DNA of 64,000 nucleotides, from positions 18,782,492-18,846,491 of the forward strand of contig JANAVB010003400.1 of the NCBI GenBank assembly GCA_029216955.1, written 5' to 3'. This DNA comes from Iris pallida (lineage: Eukaryota; Streptophyta; Magnoliopsida; Asparagales; Iridaceae). The translations under genes were made by a program, and so were the position numbers. Shown here one piece after another: positions 1-10,550 of this stretch; the stretch's first letter is position 1, and each line of letters starts with the position of its first letter. The notes under the pieces are model-generated. The model worked only from the letters and a program-made list of their open reading frames with translations. It had not been told where the DNA came from and did no database searches.

Positions 1-1964
1 GCCTTTGTATCTCTAGCTGTGAAATATCTCCATGCCCGAGCACCATCGATAAGTCCTCCACGAGCAGAGAGGCAAGTAGTGGCATTCCCAACATGAAGTT
101 GATCATATCCGAACTGTCGAGCAAATCGACTCGGCAAATATGGTTCTAAATACGTCATTTCCTCATGACGATATACCAAATGAGATGGTCGAATTCGTTG
201 CAACCACTGAAAAACTACATCACTTAGCCTGTGCCCTTTCTCTCCATCTATCATATTCATAGGCATACTCTCATAACCTGGTGGCGGAGGAACACATTGA
301 ATTAACCAATATGACGCTCGGTTCAAAATGTTTCTGCATTCTGGAAGTGTATGAACTTTCCAGAAAGTTTCTCCAGCATATTTCTCTAAAAAGAGACTGT
401 TGCTCCCTCCCGCTCCCGGAGGTATCAAACCGTCATGATGAAGAAGAAGCCAACCATACAAATAAGTATATGGCATCTCTATTCTTGGGAAAGGATCGGT
501 CATATTCCTTTGATCAGACATCATGGTGGTTACAAAGTTTCGAAGACCTGCATTCAGCCTGCAAGTCATCGCTGATAACAAATCCATCTTGTAACTGTAC
601 ATGAGGCGCACTGCTGCAAAAATGACGCCTCTATGTATCCTATCCAAAGAGCAAGAGCCAGGAACAATAAATCTTCTTAGCCAGAGGGAGAGGAATCCAG
701 CTAAATGACCTTTCTTCGATAAAGTTTTTCCACAGTGTCTAACATATGACTTGAAAGTGGTTCCAGCTTTAAATTCATACCAATCTTCATTGATTGTAAA
801 ATCTTTACAGTCATACTTCTCCAGCAGATTGGTGATCTCACTTTCTGAAAGGGGTTTGAAGGAATTGATCTGATACTTCCTCTTTTCATTTATCTTCTTC
901 TCGTCTTTTTTCACGATTCATGAATAGATAAGGCATCCACTTCTGGATATGGCAGCCGGCTTCATCCTTATTATTTTTATAATAGAGAGTACATGTGCCG
1001 AAATGGCACATCATTTCTTCGAATAGATGCACCATTTCCGAGTTCTTCTGTGACAGAAAATTCAGCTCCTCTGTTGTAGGTACATATTCTTCATATGGCA
1101 ATGTGCCTGTGGGTAGATGAGAGATGTATTCCATCTCGTGAAGAGCAAAACCCATCTCCCCTTTGGGAGTCATAAAGGTTCCTGTCCGGTGATTATATCT
1201 CTCAACCAAGGCCAGGAATAAAAATGGATTGGGTTTGAAGCCGTAAGAAGAATTGACGATCGCATCATAAAGGTTTATCTGCTTCAAATCATTCTCATAT
1301 TTGTCCAGAACCCAGTGGACTAGAGTCTTCCACCTCATGTTCTCCTGATTCATTAAGCCTATCATCCTCGGCGTTGAGTCAGTGGGATAAAATGCCTTAT
1401 CATTCGCCATGAATTCATTTATGAAGATAGGTGTTCTGAATGGTATCAACAGAGACGAATCTTCTGGTGGCACACATCCCGGCTTTAAACCACGAAATAA
1501 AGATACGTGATTCTCTGGAGCACTATAAAATCCGTCTTTTTTATAGATAATTCGGCTCGCCTTCGCTTGTTGATTTTCTGTTAGATGCCATGACATTCTT
1601 CTTGGGTAACTAGCGTGCATGAATCGCATTATGGATAAACCCCTAGACACTTTCGGCCAGTACATGGCTTTCTTCGTATCACCTTCAAAATAGAAACAAA
1701 CTTTCTCCCTGATTCCTTTGGGTTGTGATTTGTGTGCTATGGCGTCCCCAAACAGAAAGGTCGGTTTCTTATGAAGAACCAAATCAAGACTCTGGAGTGG
1801 TTCACCATTTATCAGACAGAGCAGAGTTGTGTGGTCTTGATTCTTCAATAAAACCAATCTAGCTTCAGGAGTGTCAAATTGAGGAAACTTTACATGAGAC
1901 AAGTCATGTTTGAATGAAAAGCTCATATATCCTTCATATTCAGCCTCTTCACTTCGGATGTCCA
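1..1964 (-). CDS. Plant mobile domain (PMD) protein, exon 2, partial, with a frameshift
   Basis: I recognise an aminotransferase-like plant mobile domain (PF10536-type) protein, a domain known from plant genes and carried by some transposons; its biochemical role is uncertain. The frame is open from 1964 to a TGA at 886-888. About residues 264-297 read TFMTPKGEMGFALHEMEYIS then LPTGTLPYEEYVP, a PMD hallmark. The next frame (-1/+1 shift) stays open from about 905 to base 1. It holds the second half of the domain: HCGKTLSKKGHLAGFLSLWL near 660-725, then an arginine-rich RRFIVPG, LMYSYKMDLLSAM and MPYTYLYGWLLLHHD. The two frames join at a run of six T (906-911), so one base is probably extra there, either by mutation or by assembly error. 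The apparent start at 1965 is a GTG directly after a splice acceptor (CTGTAG), so the true start lies in exon 1. The 3' end is outside the window. Confidence 0.65.
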
Positions 1965-2549
1965 CTACAGAAAAGAAAAGAAAAGATCAGATATGTTTTG
2001 TCACGCAGACTTCAGAAAAATCTATGTCTATGAACCTTATGCGTGCTTAGCAGTGTTCAAAGAAAATTTCATCAGGCACGCATAAATCAGACAGATACGC
2101 TGCCAGAATTACGCAAAGATCAAATAATCACGCATGTGATTAATTCACGCAAAGTCTAGACATATTAGAATGAAAGTCACGCATCATTGCCAGAATCACA
2201 CTGAAGTGAAAATGACAAAAATATGCTGACAGATCAAGACTAATCTATCCAGAGGATGACTCTCAGAAGTCTGCGTGAATAATTCAATATCGACATCTCT
2301 GCCAACATATGAAAAATCACGCAGAGTCATGAGAGCCATGCTCATTTGCGTAAAACACAGAGCTTCGTAAACACGAAGATGTGAAGTATAGCCGACCCTA
2401 AAAAGGGGGCATACTTTATTAAATATCCTTTGCCCTAAGAAGGGGGATATATTTCGAAAGTTCAGCATCATTTTTATTAAAATCCTAAAGAGATTTCTAC
2501 GTGGAGTTCATCTTCTTGAATTCATATCCCCCATCATCAGCATGCTTAC
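1965..2549 (-). other. Predicted intron of the PMD gene
   Basis: On the minus strand a GTAAGC donor follows the exon 1 sequence, and a pyrimidine-rich tract ending in CTGTAG precedes the long PMD frame. The roughly 585-bp interval has stops in all frames and is AT-rich. It contains many CACGCA or TGCGTG words (see findings). Strict phase arithmetic is off by one base between the two exons. A run of seven G at 2557-2563 in exon 1 could hold that indel, so the exact junctions are provisional. Confidence 0.45.
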
Positions 2550-2659
2550 GTTGCATGGGGGGGATGAATGGTTTCACGACGAGGAAGTCGATCGGAGGTG
2601 GCACGCGAGGACGTTGCAGGGGCCTTGCCCTTAGCTTGAGCATCGATCTTGGGAGCCAT
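2550..2659 (-). CDS. PMD gene, predicted first exon
   Basis: On the minus strand an ATG in good context (AGCCATGGCT) at 2659-2657 opens a basic N-terminus beginning MAPKIDAQAKGKAPATSSRA. It ends at a CAAC|GTAAGC donor. A TATA box lies about 100 bp upstream, so this is the expected translation start. The exon is only 110 bp and was recognised from context, not homology. The homopolymer at 2557-2563 (seven G on the plus strand) gives a phase one base off from exon 2. Confidence 0.5.
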
Positions 2660-2757
2660 GGCTAAGAAAGAAGAAGGAGAAGACGGGGAAGATGATGAAG
2701 AGTTCTGTGGAGTTCTTTCTCTAAAAGTGAGTAAAAGAAATAATGGTGGTGTATGGC

Positions 2758-2766
2758 CTTTTTATA
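2758..2766 (-). promoter_or_regulatory. TATA box of the PMD gene
   Basis: The minus strand reads TATAAAAAG about 100 bp upstream of the exon 1 ATG. The intervening 5' leader is rich in CTT and TTC. Position and sequence fit a plant core promoter. Confidence 0.6.
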
Positions 2767-3407
2767 GGCTCGCAAAGAAGTCCAAACGGCAAAATCCTTA
2801 ATCATTTGCCTCGATATAGGGTTTTTTCACGGGATCCTAAACCGCACAGAATCCCAACGGCCCAATCATTTCGGAAAAAATCTCTCTGTATCATTTGAGC
2901 GTGACTAAATTCTTTTTTTCGTCTCGATTTCAAAGTATTTCGAAACAATTTATCATTTTTCGAAAACTTTGAAGGGGGTTTTGTAGGCCTCAAAAATATA
3001 GTCACGCTGAGTTAATACAGCCTATCAAGAAAATGTCTAAAAGACACGCTGAGTTCTATCAAATCATTTCCTCAAAAGTACGCAAAGTTCAAAATAGTAC
3101 TCAAAGACAGCTCACCATTTGTCAGATTGTAATTATGACTGACAGCACGACAGTCAATAAACGTCTCCTCGTATGCCACGTATGCACGGGATTCAAGAGA
3201 TCTCAGCCGACTATTGCGTGATTTTTGAAATCTTCTTCAACAAGATTCGGTCTTCATCAAGTTGGCGTACCAAAAAAGGGCTTATCATCATTTAATGTGA
3301 CTGACAAAGCAATCAATGTCAGAAATTTTGTGTCAGTCGAGGCACGTCGAATCAAGACAGCTGGCCGTTCTGACTCAAGTCTGCGTGCATTTTGAACTTC
3401 AGTGTTT
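2767..3407. other. Non-coding region rich in GCGTG/CACGC words
   Basis: I see no gene. The stretch upstream of the PMD promoter carries repeated pentamers GCGTG and CACGC (for example near 3003, 3043, 3217 and 3383), often extended to CACGCTGAG or TGCGTGCAT. The same words continue in the PMD intron and in the tandem repeats that follow. They could be regulatory motifs or relics of an old short repeat. Confidence 0.4.
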
Positions 3408-3529
3408 CTGCTTCAAGTTTGCGTGTATTCTGAGCCTTCTGCCTCAAGTTTGCGTGTATTCTGAGCCTTCTGCCTCAAGTTTGCGTGTATTCTGAGCCCT
3501 CTGCCTCAAGTTCGCGTATATTTTGAGCC
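3408..3529 (+). repeat. 31-bp tandem repeat, about four units
   Basis: Units start at 3408, 3439, 3470 and 3501. Each contains CTCAAGTTTGCGTGTATT followed by CTGAGCC; the fourth is diverged and truncated. Every unit carries the GCGTG word enriched around it, so the array may have grown from that background. Confidence 0.9.
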
Positions 3530-3823
3530 TAAGTATTTCTGCTGTGAGTCAGCGTGGATTTTTCATCTCAACAGGGATTTCATCCTCAACCAGTTAGCGG
3601 ATTATCATCTCAAATTATCAAATTGGAGTATGTGGCAGACATGCCACGGATCTCTCGTATGCGTGCCCAGTAACTTGCACATGACTCATGCATGATTGCC
3701 ATGTGTCCAACAGTTATGGGCCACGTCCAGTAACTGCTCATCAACCTTGCGTACGATTGAGTCCTGCGTGATTATCAACTATGCATAGGTTATGAAGACA
3801 GTTATCTTTTTAGTTATTTTTTA

Positions 3824-3990
3824 CTCTATAAATAGAGTTCTTTTCTCATTCATTGTACAGATATACAGAATATCTAAATTGCTGTCGAATTCTTAAGAGC
3901 TTTTCTTCTTCGCATCGTCCAAGGGATAAAGCGATCGTCTTCTAGATCGGATTCCTACAGTTGTATTTTTCCAGAATCAAAATAAATAAA
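3824..3990 (+). promoter_or_regulatory. Orphan promoter plus poly(A)-signal cassette
   Basis: A palindromic TATA region, CTCTATAAATAGAG (3824-3837), is followed by a CT-rich leader and, 150 bp on, by AATAAATAAA (3981-3990). TATA and poly(A) signal this close together are typical of LTR R regions and of caulimovirid-like (endogenous pararetrovirus) intergenic regions. No coding sequence follows on the plus strand, and I found no tRNA-Met primer site. It is best read as a fragment of a retroelement control region; identity is open. Confidence 0.35.
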
Positions 3991-4324
3991 GTGAATTTAT
4001 TTATGGAAAACATTTGTTTTATCCAATAGTAGCTCAGAGATCAGATTATCCAACACTAGAACTTCCAGCTAAGGGAATATAGAAAATGCAAAACAATGTA
4101 CCTTCATCAGTATTACTCCATTTTTTCTACAAAAATATAATGTAGCACTATTTGTTTTATCATTCTCTTGTTTAATCCTAAATTGGAGAGCCAACAAAGT
4201 GGTGGCTATCATCCTCTCCTTTAAAAATGTAATCACGCCACCTAATGAAATGTTGCATTGAGTCTAGCCATTCCAAATCTCAACACTTTCCATGCTAGGC
4301 TTGACTTCTTGGAACCATTAAATA
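3991..4324. other. AT-rich intergenic DNA, nothing recognised
   Basis: I see no open frame of note, no structural RNA signature and no repeat boundary here. Confidence 0.4.
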
Positions 4325-4982
4325 TTTTACATACATGCCACTCTACACTCTACAGAAAGGGCTTCACCCTATTCAGTTGCTCCTTCGCTGCTTTTAACCA
4401 GTATCGTCCAATACCTCCAATACCGATCCGATACAGCCAATACCGATATGGTTTGGCATGTTCCAATTCGATACCGACCGATATCTATACCGACATTTTG
4501 GGTCGCTTTCCTACTCAATTCGGCAAAGAAATTTGAACAAAAAAGACTAATCGGCAAGGATGTAAAAGCTAGTAAGGTTGTAAAAGCATGTAAATAAAGA
4601 AAAGTTATTTATTGTAGGTAAACCAATCAACAAGGATGACTATTATTTCATGCAAGTACAAAACTATTATGAAACAACACGAAAAATACTTAAAATTATG
4701 CCTAAATACCTAATATATGTTTTCTAAATTTTCAATAATTTATTAATAATTATTTGTTTTCCGATACCAAAATATTCAATACTCCGTTCTGAAATCGCTG
4801 ATACTATCGATATCGCCAACCCCGATACTCCTAGGAAGGATCTGATACCGATTCCAATACTGATACTGTGAACCTTGCTTTTAACATGCCTAATCACAAA
4901 GATATCTTTTACATACATGCCACTCTGCAGAAAGGACTTCCCCACCCTACTTATCTGCTCTTTTGTTACTTTCAACATGCCT
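4325..4982. repeat. Short direct duplication split by a MITE
   Basis: The segment 4325-4398 (starting TTTTACATACATGCCACTCT) recurs in diverged form at about 4909-4982. A related tail, CAACATGCCTTATCGCAAAG, follows. The CCGATAC-family MITE sits between the copies, so the duplication predates or frames that insertion. Confidence 0.6.
4399..4875. mobile_element. CCGATAC-rich MITE, copy A (Mutator-like by target duplication)
   Basis: The element is flanked by an exact 10-bp direct repeat TGCTTTTAAC (4389-4398 and 4876-4885). Its ends are partly inverted: CAGTATCG at the left, and GATACTG close to the right. Both ends are built of degenerate CCGATAC/GATACCG words, while the core is AT-rich and non-coding. 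A 9-10 bp target duplication is the usual size for Mutator-like elements. Two further copies lie at 6.6-8.0 kb. No transposase is present, so it is non-autonomous. Confidence 0.75.
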
Positions 4983-5126
4983 TATCGCAAAGATGAAGTT
5001 TGTTTTCGAGTTTAAAGATTATAGGTTTGGCATACTTACCTCGAAGGTACATCATGGGTCATGGTACAAGTTCAGAAACAAGTTACATTGCTCGTCATTA
5101 TTTTCAGTACAGAAAGGGGTAGGTTG

Positions 5127-5611
5127 TAGGGGTGAGCATTATTCGGTTTTGGACCGAAAACCGAACCGAACCGAACCGAATAAGGAATTCGGTTCGGTTT
5201 TTAAAAAATTCGGTTCGGTTTCGGTTTTGAAAATACTAAATTTTCTTATTCGGTTTCGGTTTTGGAATTCGGTTTCGGTCCAAAACCGAAAACCGAATAA
5301 GAAAATTTAGTTTATATATATGTGTGTGTGTGTGTCTGTTAATTATAGGTATATACTAAATATATATAGGTGTATGTTATAGGTATATACTGAATATATC
5401 TTGGTATATTTAGTTATTATATATATTAACAAAAAAATACACCAAAAAACCCAAAAATCGAATAAACCGAAAACCGAACCGATTTAATTCGGTTCGGTTC
5501 GGTTATTGACCAATTCGGTTCGGTTTCGGTTTTGCTTATTCGGTTTCGGTCCAATTCGGTTTTTGCTTATTCGGTTCGGTTTGAACCGAATAAACCGAAT
5601 GCTCACCCCTA
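5127..5611. mobile_element. hAT-type MITE with TAGGGGTGAGCA termini
   Basis: Terminal inverted repeats TAGGGGTGAGCATT and its complement at the right end bound 485 bp. The flanking 8-bp target duplication GTAGGTTG is exact (5119-5126 and 5612-5619), as expected for hAT elements. The interior consists of runs of CCGAACCGAA and TTCGGTTCGG arranged so that large parts of the two halves are self-complementary. It is non-coding and non-autonomous. Confidence 0.9.
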
Positions 5612-5640
5612 GTAGGTTGAGCTTGTTCATTAATTCAGCT

Positions 5641-6150
5641 CATGGTAACAATCGATGCTAGTAATAAGTTCAAATTTTACTCAATAATTGTGTTATTTAC
5701 AGAAAGACAACCTTATAAAACATAAGAAATTTTCAAAAGTCCTTCACTTTATTCCATAAGATGTACAAGTTGATTTTTTTAGTTATACATCATCAATTAA
5801 AATGCAACATTCCAAAATAAAATAGTACAATGGTGACGAACCAAAATATATGAAATAAACTATGAAAAATAAAATAGAACAACTCGAAACCTTAGTGGGT
5901 CATGGTACCAATCGATGCTAGTTACAAGTTCAAATTTTAGACAGTAATTGTGTTATTTACAGAAAGATAACCTTACAAAACATAAGAAATTTTCAAAACT
6001 CCTTTACTTTATTCCATAAGATGTACAAGTTAACTTTTTAGTCATACATCATCAACTTAAATGCAACATTCCAAAATAAAATAGTACAACAGTGCAGAAC
6101 CAAAACATATGAAAACTATAAAAAATAAAATGGAACAACTCGGAACCTTC
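5641..6150. repeat. 260-bp tandem segmental duplication
   Basis: A block starting CATGGTAACAATCGATGCTA at 5641 recurs at 5901 with scattered substitutions and small indels, giving a period of 260 bp. A shorter trace of the same start (GGGTCATGGTACAAGTTC) appears near 5057, before the hAT MITE. No coding potential is seen. Confidence 0.8.
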
Positions 6151-6614
6151 ATACGATATAGCAAACACATCATGTAACCTTAAAAGCTTATTTTCTTCTT
6201 TGCATGAACAAATTGCAAATCAGAGGGTGGCTCAGAGTTATGACTCATGACTCATTAGGCAATAGGCAACAATGAAACAACAATGGTACAAAATATGAAG
6301 TCAAAAATTCATAAAGAAATGTGTTGCTATGAATCCCCAAATCAATAAGAAATCTCAAGTTTTTCCCTAGTTTCTTTTCATTGAAAGAATCTCCCGTAAA
6401 AGCAAGCTTACAATGAGATTTCAATGATTGACTGAATCACCAAATTTAGCAATCGGGATCCAATACCATAACAATCCGGATCAAAAACATAACACAAACC
6501 GGGAACACTTGTACAGGAACGTGATTCAATAGGGTGTAAGTGTATTGAAACTATGGGTTTTGGTCTGGACCCAACAAGATACAGAAAAATGGTTCTAGTA
6601 TATGTTGTTTTTAT
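6151..6614. other. Intergenic DNA, nothing recognised
   Basis: No gene, RNA or clear repeat boundary is visible between the duplicated block and the next MITE. Confidence 0.4.
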
Positions 6615-7079
6615 AGTTTGCCGCATAGTTTAAAGTATTGGCCTATACCGATCCGATTGGGCCGATACCGATATAGTTTGGCATGTCCCGATCCGATACC
6701 GACCGATACTCGATACTGACCGATACCGACATTGGGAGTCTCTTTTCCGATCATTTTGGCAAAGAAAATTGAACGAAAAAGACAAATCAACAAGGGTTTG
6801 AAGCATAATAAGGTTGTAAAAGCATATAAAAGAAGAAAATTGATTTATTGCATGTAAACCAATCGGTAAGGGTGACTATTATTTCATTTAATTTCAAAAC
6901 TACTAAAAAAATAACATTGAAAAATACTTAAAATTATGCCTAAATGTATAAAATATATTTTTAAAATGTTAATAATTATTTGTTTTCCGGTACAAAAAAA
7001 TCTGATACTCCGATCCGAAACCGCTGATACCGATACTCATAGGAATGGTCTGATACCGATTCTGATACCGATACTGCGA
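6615..7079. mobile_element. CCGATAC-rich MITE, copy B
   Basis: This copy matches copy A throughout: the CCGATAC arrays at both ends, the word TTTGGCATGTCCC, the AAAATTGAACGAAAAAGAC block and the AT-rich core. Its right end abuts copy C at about 7079 in a palindromic join (GATACTGCGAGTATC). A near-match GTTGTTTTTAT (6604-6614) and GTTGTTTTATT (8001-8011) may be the decayed target duplication of the B+C pair. Confidence 0.65.
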
Positions 7080-8000
7080 GTATCGGACGATACCGATCCG
7101 ATCGATACTGATACGGCCGATACCGATATGGCGAATACCGATACGATTTGGCATGTCCCAATCAGATACCTACCGCTACCAACCGATACTGACATTAGGG
7201 TCTTCTGACCAGTTAATGCGGTAGAGAAAATTGAATGAAAAAGACCAATCAACAAGGATGTAGAAACATAGTAAGGTTGTAAAAGCATGTAAATGAAAAA
7301 ATATCTATCGCAGGTAAAACAATCAGTAAGGATGACTATTATTTCATTCAATTTCAGAACTACTAAGAAACAACATATAAAATACTTAAAACTATGTCTA
7401 AATGTATCAAATATATTTTTCTAAATTTTTAATAATTATTTTTTTTTCGATACAAAAAATATCTGATAGTCCGATCTCAAACTGTCGATACCGCCGATCC
7501 GGATACTACTCATAGGAAGGGTCCGATACGGACAAGGTTCTAAACGGCAATAGACGGGTGCGCAGCAGAGAGAGTCCGCCTACCGCCTAGAAGATCGATA
7601 CATTTTGAACATTTTTTACTATTTTACCTCTTTTTTTTGCATAATATGCATATTTTAAGGGTGTTCCATGAATAACAAAGTTGTAGAACGAAAATTTATA
7701 AAATTTTAGTTTTGTAACAGTGAACCATAGGCCCATAATACTTACAAAACCTTTTTGGCCAAAATATCTTGTTATATAGGCCCATAATGCTTACAAAACC
7801 TTTTTGGCCAAAATATCCTGTTAGGTATTGCTCCGTCTAGGCGTCCGCCTACACCGCCACACTTCCACGTGTGTCGCCAACCTCTGTTGGCCACCTACTC
7901 TACCGCCTACCGAAAAACGGTGCGGAGAGAGACCACCTACCGCCTATGCGGCCTAGACGGCCGCCATTTAGAACACTGGATACCGATACCGCAAACCTTG
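7080..8000. mobile_element. CCGATAC-rich MITE, copy C, interrupted
   Basis: This is the third copy of the family, in tandem with copy B. Its right-hand CCGATAC array is split at about 7534 by a 'TTCTAAA' element and resumes at about 7979 with GATACCGATACC. It then ends in GCAAACCTTGG, which matches the GTGAACCTTGC end of copy A. Without the insert it is close to copies A and B in length. Confidence 0.6.
7535..7977. mobile_element. 'TTCTAAA' Mutator-like non-autonomous element 1
   Basis: Inverted ends are GGTTCTAAACGGC at the left, and GCCGCCATTTAGAACACT at the right. The subterminal sequence is made of CCGCCTA/TAGGCGG words, the signature of an abundant plant foldback/Mutator-like repeat. 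A degenerate flanking repeat (GATACGGACA versus GATACCGATA) is compatible with a 10-bp target duplication, but it lies inside the CCGATAC array and could be chance. It is nested in MITE copy C and non-coding. Confidence 0.55.
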
Positions 8001-8012
8001 GTTGTTTTATTG

Positions 8013-8836
8013 AAACAATTAAAAGCAAGTGGTCAAAGTGCAAATCTCGTCATCATCCAGGCTTTTCCTATCAGAATGGGGTCGGCTATGGAGCATAAGA
8101 ATGTCCCATAAGAGAACTGAGAATTATTTTTATGACCGGTTGTTGTCCTTATGTCAACCCTCACTATGCCAAATTCCTAGCTAGATAGCTATGAGCATGA
8201 GCGGGCCATGACATAAAACCCAACCAGCCAATTGGCAGGTAGATATACCTCTTTTTTGGCTATTTCAAATAAGCATTAGAGAGTAAATAATGTGAAAATT
8301 AAAAAAAGGATAAATGAGAAGACCACTGGTACAATCTGGAAAGTAATTGTGAAATGTGTATTGTCCAAAATAAATTAGAGTCTTTTGATTGCAATGAAAG
8401 GAAAGTAAAATAAAGGCAGAAAAACTACAAATGGCAACAAGTGGAAATCCAAGATTGGTAGGGATAAAGTTCTGATCACTACACAGATATGCTCACTTGA
8501 TTTTCAGGAAGTGGATAAACTTCATCAAACGACGCAAAAATATTTGAAACATTCTAGCTATTGGCAGTTCAAATTCTAGAATCCTGAAACAAGTTAATAA
8601 AAATTACCTTCTTCCAAGAAATCTATCACCTAATACTTTTCCTTAGTCCTTCGATATAACGTTAAGGTTTACTATCTTAACACATAAACCACTCATGTTT
8701 GTACAAGTCAAATATACTAACTCTCCCTAAATAGGAGAGGGCCTATGGGGCTGATCTAATCCAATTATGTTCTTCCTTACAGTAATAAGGTGAGGTAGTG
8801 GTTGTCCACATTATGTCTCTCCAACACTAACCTCTC
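8013..8836. other. Intergenic DNA, nothing recognised
   Basis: Only short non-conserved frames are present. I recognise no gene or repeat ends in this stretch. Confidence 0.4.
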
Positions 8837-8846
8837 TATATCACAA

Positions 8847-9028
8847 TGTTCTAAATTTCGCTAGGCGGAATCAGGGCGCGGAAGGGCCGCCTAGGCGCCG
8901 AACTGAAATTTTTTTTTCCTTTTATGTACATGTTACTTTCATACATATTATGTATAGGTTAATGAAAACACAAAAAAGCTTTGACAACTTGGTTATAAGT
9001 GGGGGCGATAGTCTCTGCTTTCAACTCT

Positions 9029-9073
<45 letters not shown>

Positions 9074-9462
9074 GTCACTAGTTCAAGTCTTATGAGTTGC
9101 TGTGCTGCTATACAGTTTTTTTTCCTCCCAAGCTGTCAATATTTTTTTACTAAATCAAATTTTCTCCATCTCCATCTCCTCCCCTCTCCTCTTCGAACCA
9201 CCACCACCAACAGCAGGTGGAGGAGTAAGTTTAAATGTGTATATTTTTTGAAATTTTTTAATTTGATTTTATTATTTATGAAATTTTAAATTTGAAAATT
9301 TTGAAATTTCAAATCCAAATTTTTTGAATTTTTTTTTGAAAATTTTCAATTCCCAAATCGGCCATATAGGCCCGCCTAGGGGGGTTCCGATACGGCCGGC
9401 GGCCGCCTAGCTTCTAGGCACCCCCTAGGCACCCGCCTAGACCGAAATTTAGAACACTGCTA
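8847..9462. mobile_element. 'TTCTAAA' Mutator-like non-autonomous element 2
   Basis: The left end is TGTTCTAAATTTCG and the right end is its complement CGAAATTTAGAACAC plus a few bases. GC-rich CCGCCTAGGCG words flank an AT-rich core. The flanking repeat TATATCACAA (8837-8846) versus TATATCATAA (9463-9472) is 9 of 10 identical, a good Mutator-sized target duplication. The core holds a 42-base G homopolymer. Confidence 0.75.
9030..9071. repeat. Poly(G) tract, 42 consecutive G
   Basis: Forty-two uninterrupted G residues lie inside 'TTCTAAA' element 2. Such a run can fold into stacked G-quadruplexes and is prone to slippage, so its exact length should not be trusted from one assembly. Confidence 0.95.
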
Positions 9463-9514
9463 TATATCATAAAGAACATTTAGAATCTCTTTGTTACGAC
9501 AACTGGGATGTAAC

Positions 9515-9672
9515 GATATCCACCAAGTAGGGCATCTCATTATCCAATTTTGTTTGAGTGGCTTTCACGCATAACTATGCCTCATCATGGGATGATATCC
9601 GATAAGTGGGGCATCTCATTATTCAATTTTGTTTGTAGCTACCTTTCTAGCATAACTATGCCTCATCACGTC
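9515..9672. repeat. 79-bp tandem duplication
   Basis: Two diverged units begin GATATCC at 9515 and 9594 and share GGGCATCTCATTAT and CATAACTATGCCTCATCA. No gene is associated. Confidence 0.8.
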
Positions 9673-10130
9673 AGATTTGTGGGATCGTCGAGGCACAGAG
9701 TTTGCCATGAGAAACACATTAAGCAAGGACTTTCATTGAGTATGGTCCATCTTTGCCACCCAATCAATAATCAACACCATTCATCATGATATACATTTTT
9801 TTTCAATTTCATCATCTATTGTGTAGAAATAGAAAAATCAATTCAATTGGATAGTCTTAATATCAAGTGAAATCAAAGTGAAAATTTTAACAGTCAATTT
9901 GAGTGAAATCCAACCAATGTTTCATTTGATGATGGGTTAGGAATATCCAATCCACTTGATTTGATATGTACACAATCAAGGATGTGTAAATTTCAATGAT
10001 GGTGCCCATCATCAATTGTGTGGACAAAAGAGACCGTGTAACAATGTTAAATGGGTCACAATTCACATCAGTATGCATACCAGCATACGAGCATAAGTGG
10101 TATGTTACCTTCCATGATACATGGTATGAA
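9673..10130. other. Intergenic DNA, nothing recognised
   Basis: AT-rich, non-coding, without repeat boundaries that I can identify. Confidence 0.4.
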
Positions 10131-10194
10131 GAGGGTAGGCCTAATAGGTACATCATTTGGGGTTTTCATCCATTTACGAACAATTCATTTGTTT

Positions 10195-10259
<65 letters not shown>

Positions 10260-10550
10260 CAATTGGTAGGAAGAATTTATATCAATGTTTGTAAAAGTGT
10301 GCCTGCACGAGGTTAAAACCTCAAAGCCTCAATGTATGTGGAGCGATGCTCCCTTTATGAGGGTAGGACTAATAGGTACATCATTTGGGATTTTCATCCA
10401 TTTACGGCAATTCATTTGTTTGCTTATATATATTTGCAATTGGTAGAAGAAATTTATATCAACGTTAGTAAAAACTAAAAAGCCTACATGAGGCTAAAAC
10501 CTCGAAGCTTCAACATATGTGGCGCGAGGCTCCCTTCATGAGTCGCACAC
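10131..10550. repeat. About 200-bp tandem duplication containing an AT microsatellite
   Basis: A block starting GAGGGTAGG at 10131 recurs at 10359. Shared words are AATAGGTACATCATTTGG, TTTTCATCCATTTACG and TTTGCAATTGGTAG. The first copy contains (AT)29 at 10199-10256, but the second has only a short ATATATAT run, so the microsatellite expanded after duplication. Confidence 0.85.

Noticed and set aside
281..604. 107-codon plus-strand frame
   Set aside because: It is antisense to the recognisable PMD domain on the minus strand.
8999..9289. Frame with a poly-Gly run
   Set aside because: It is created by the 42-base G homopolymer inside a non-coding MITE.
10051..10269. Frame with a (Ile-Tyr)n tail
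   Set aside because: The translation is of the (AT)29 microsatellite.
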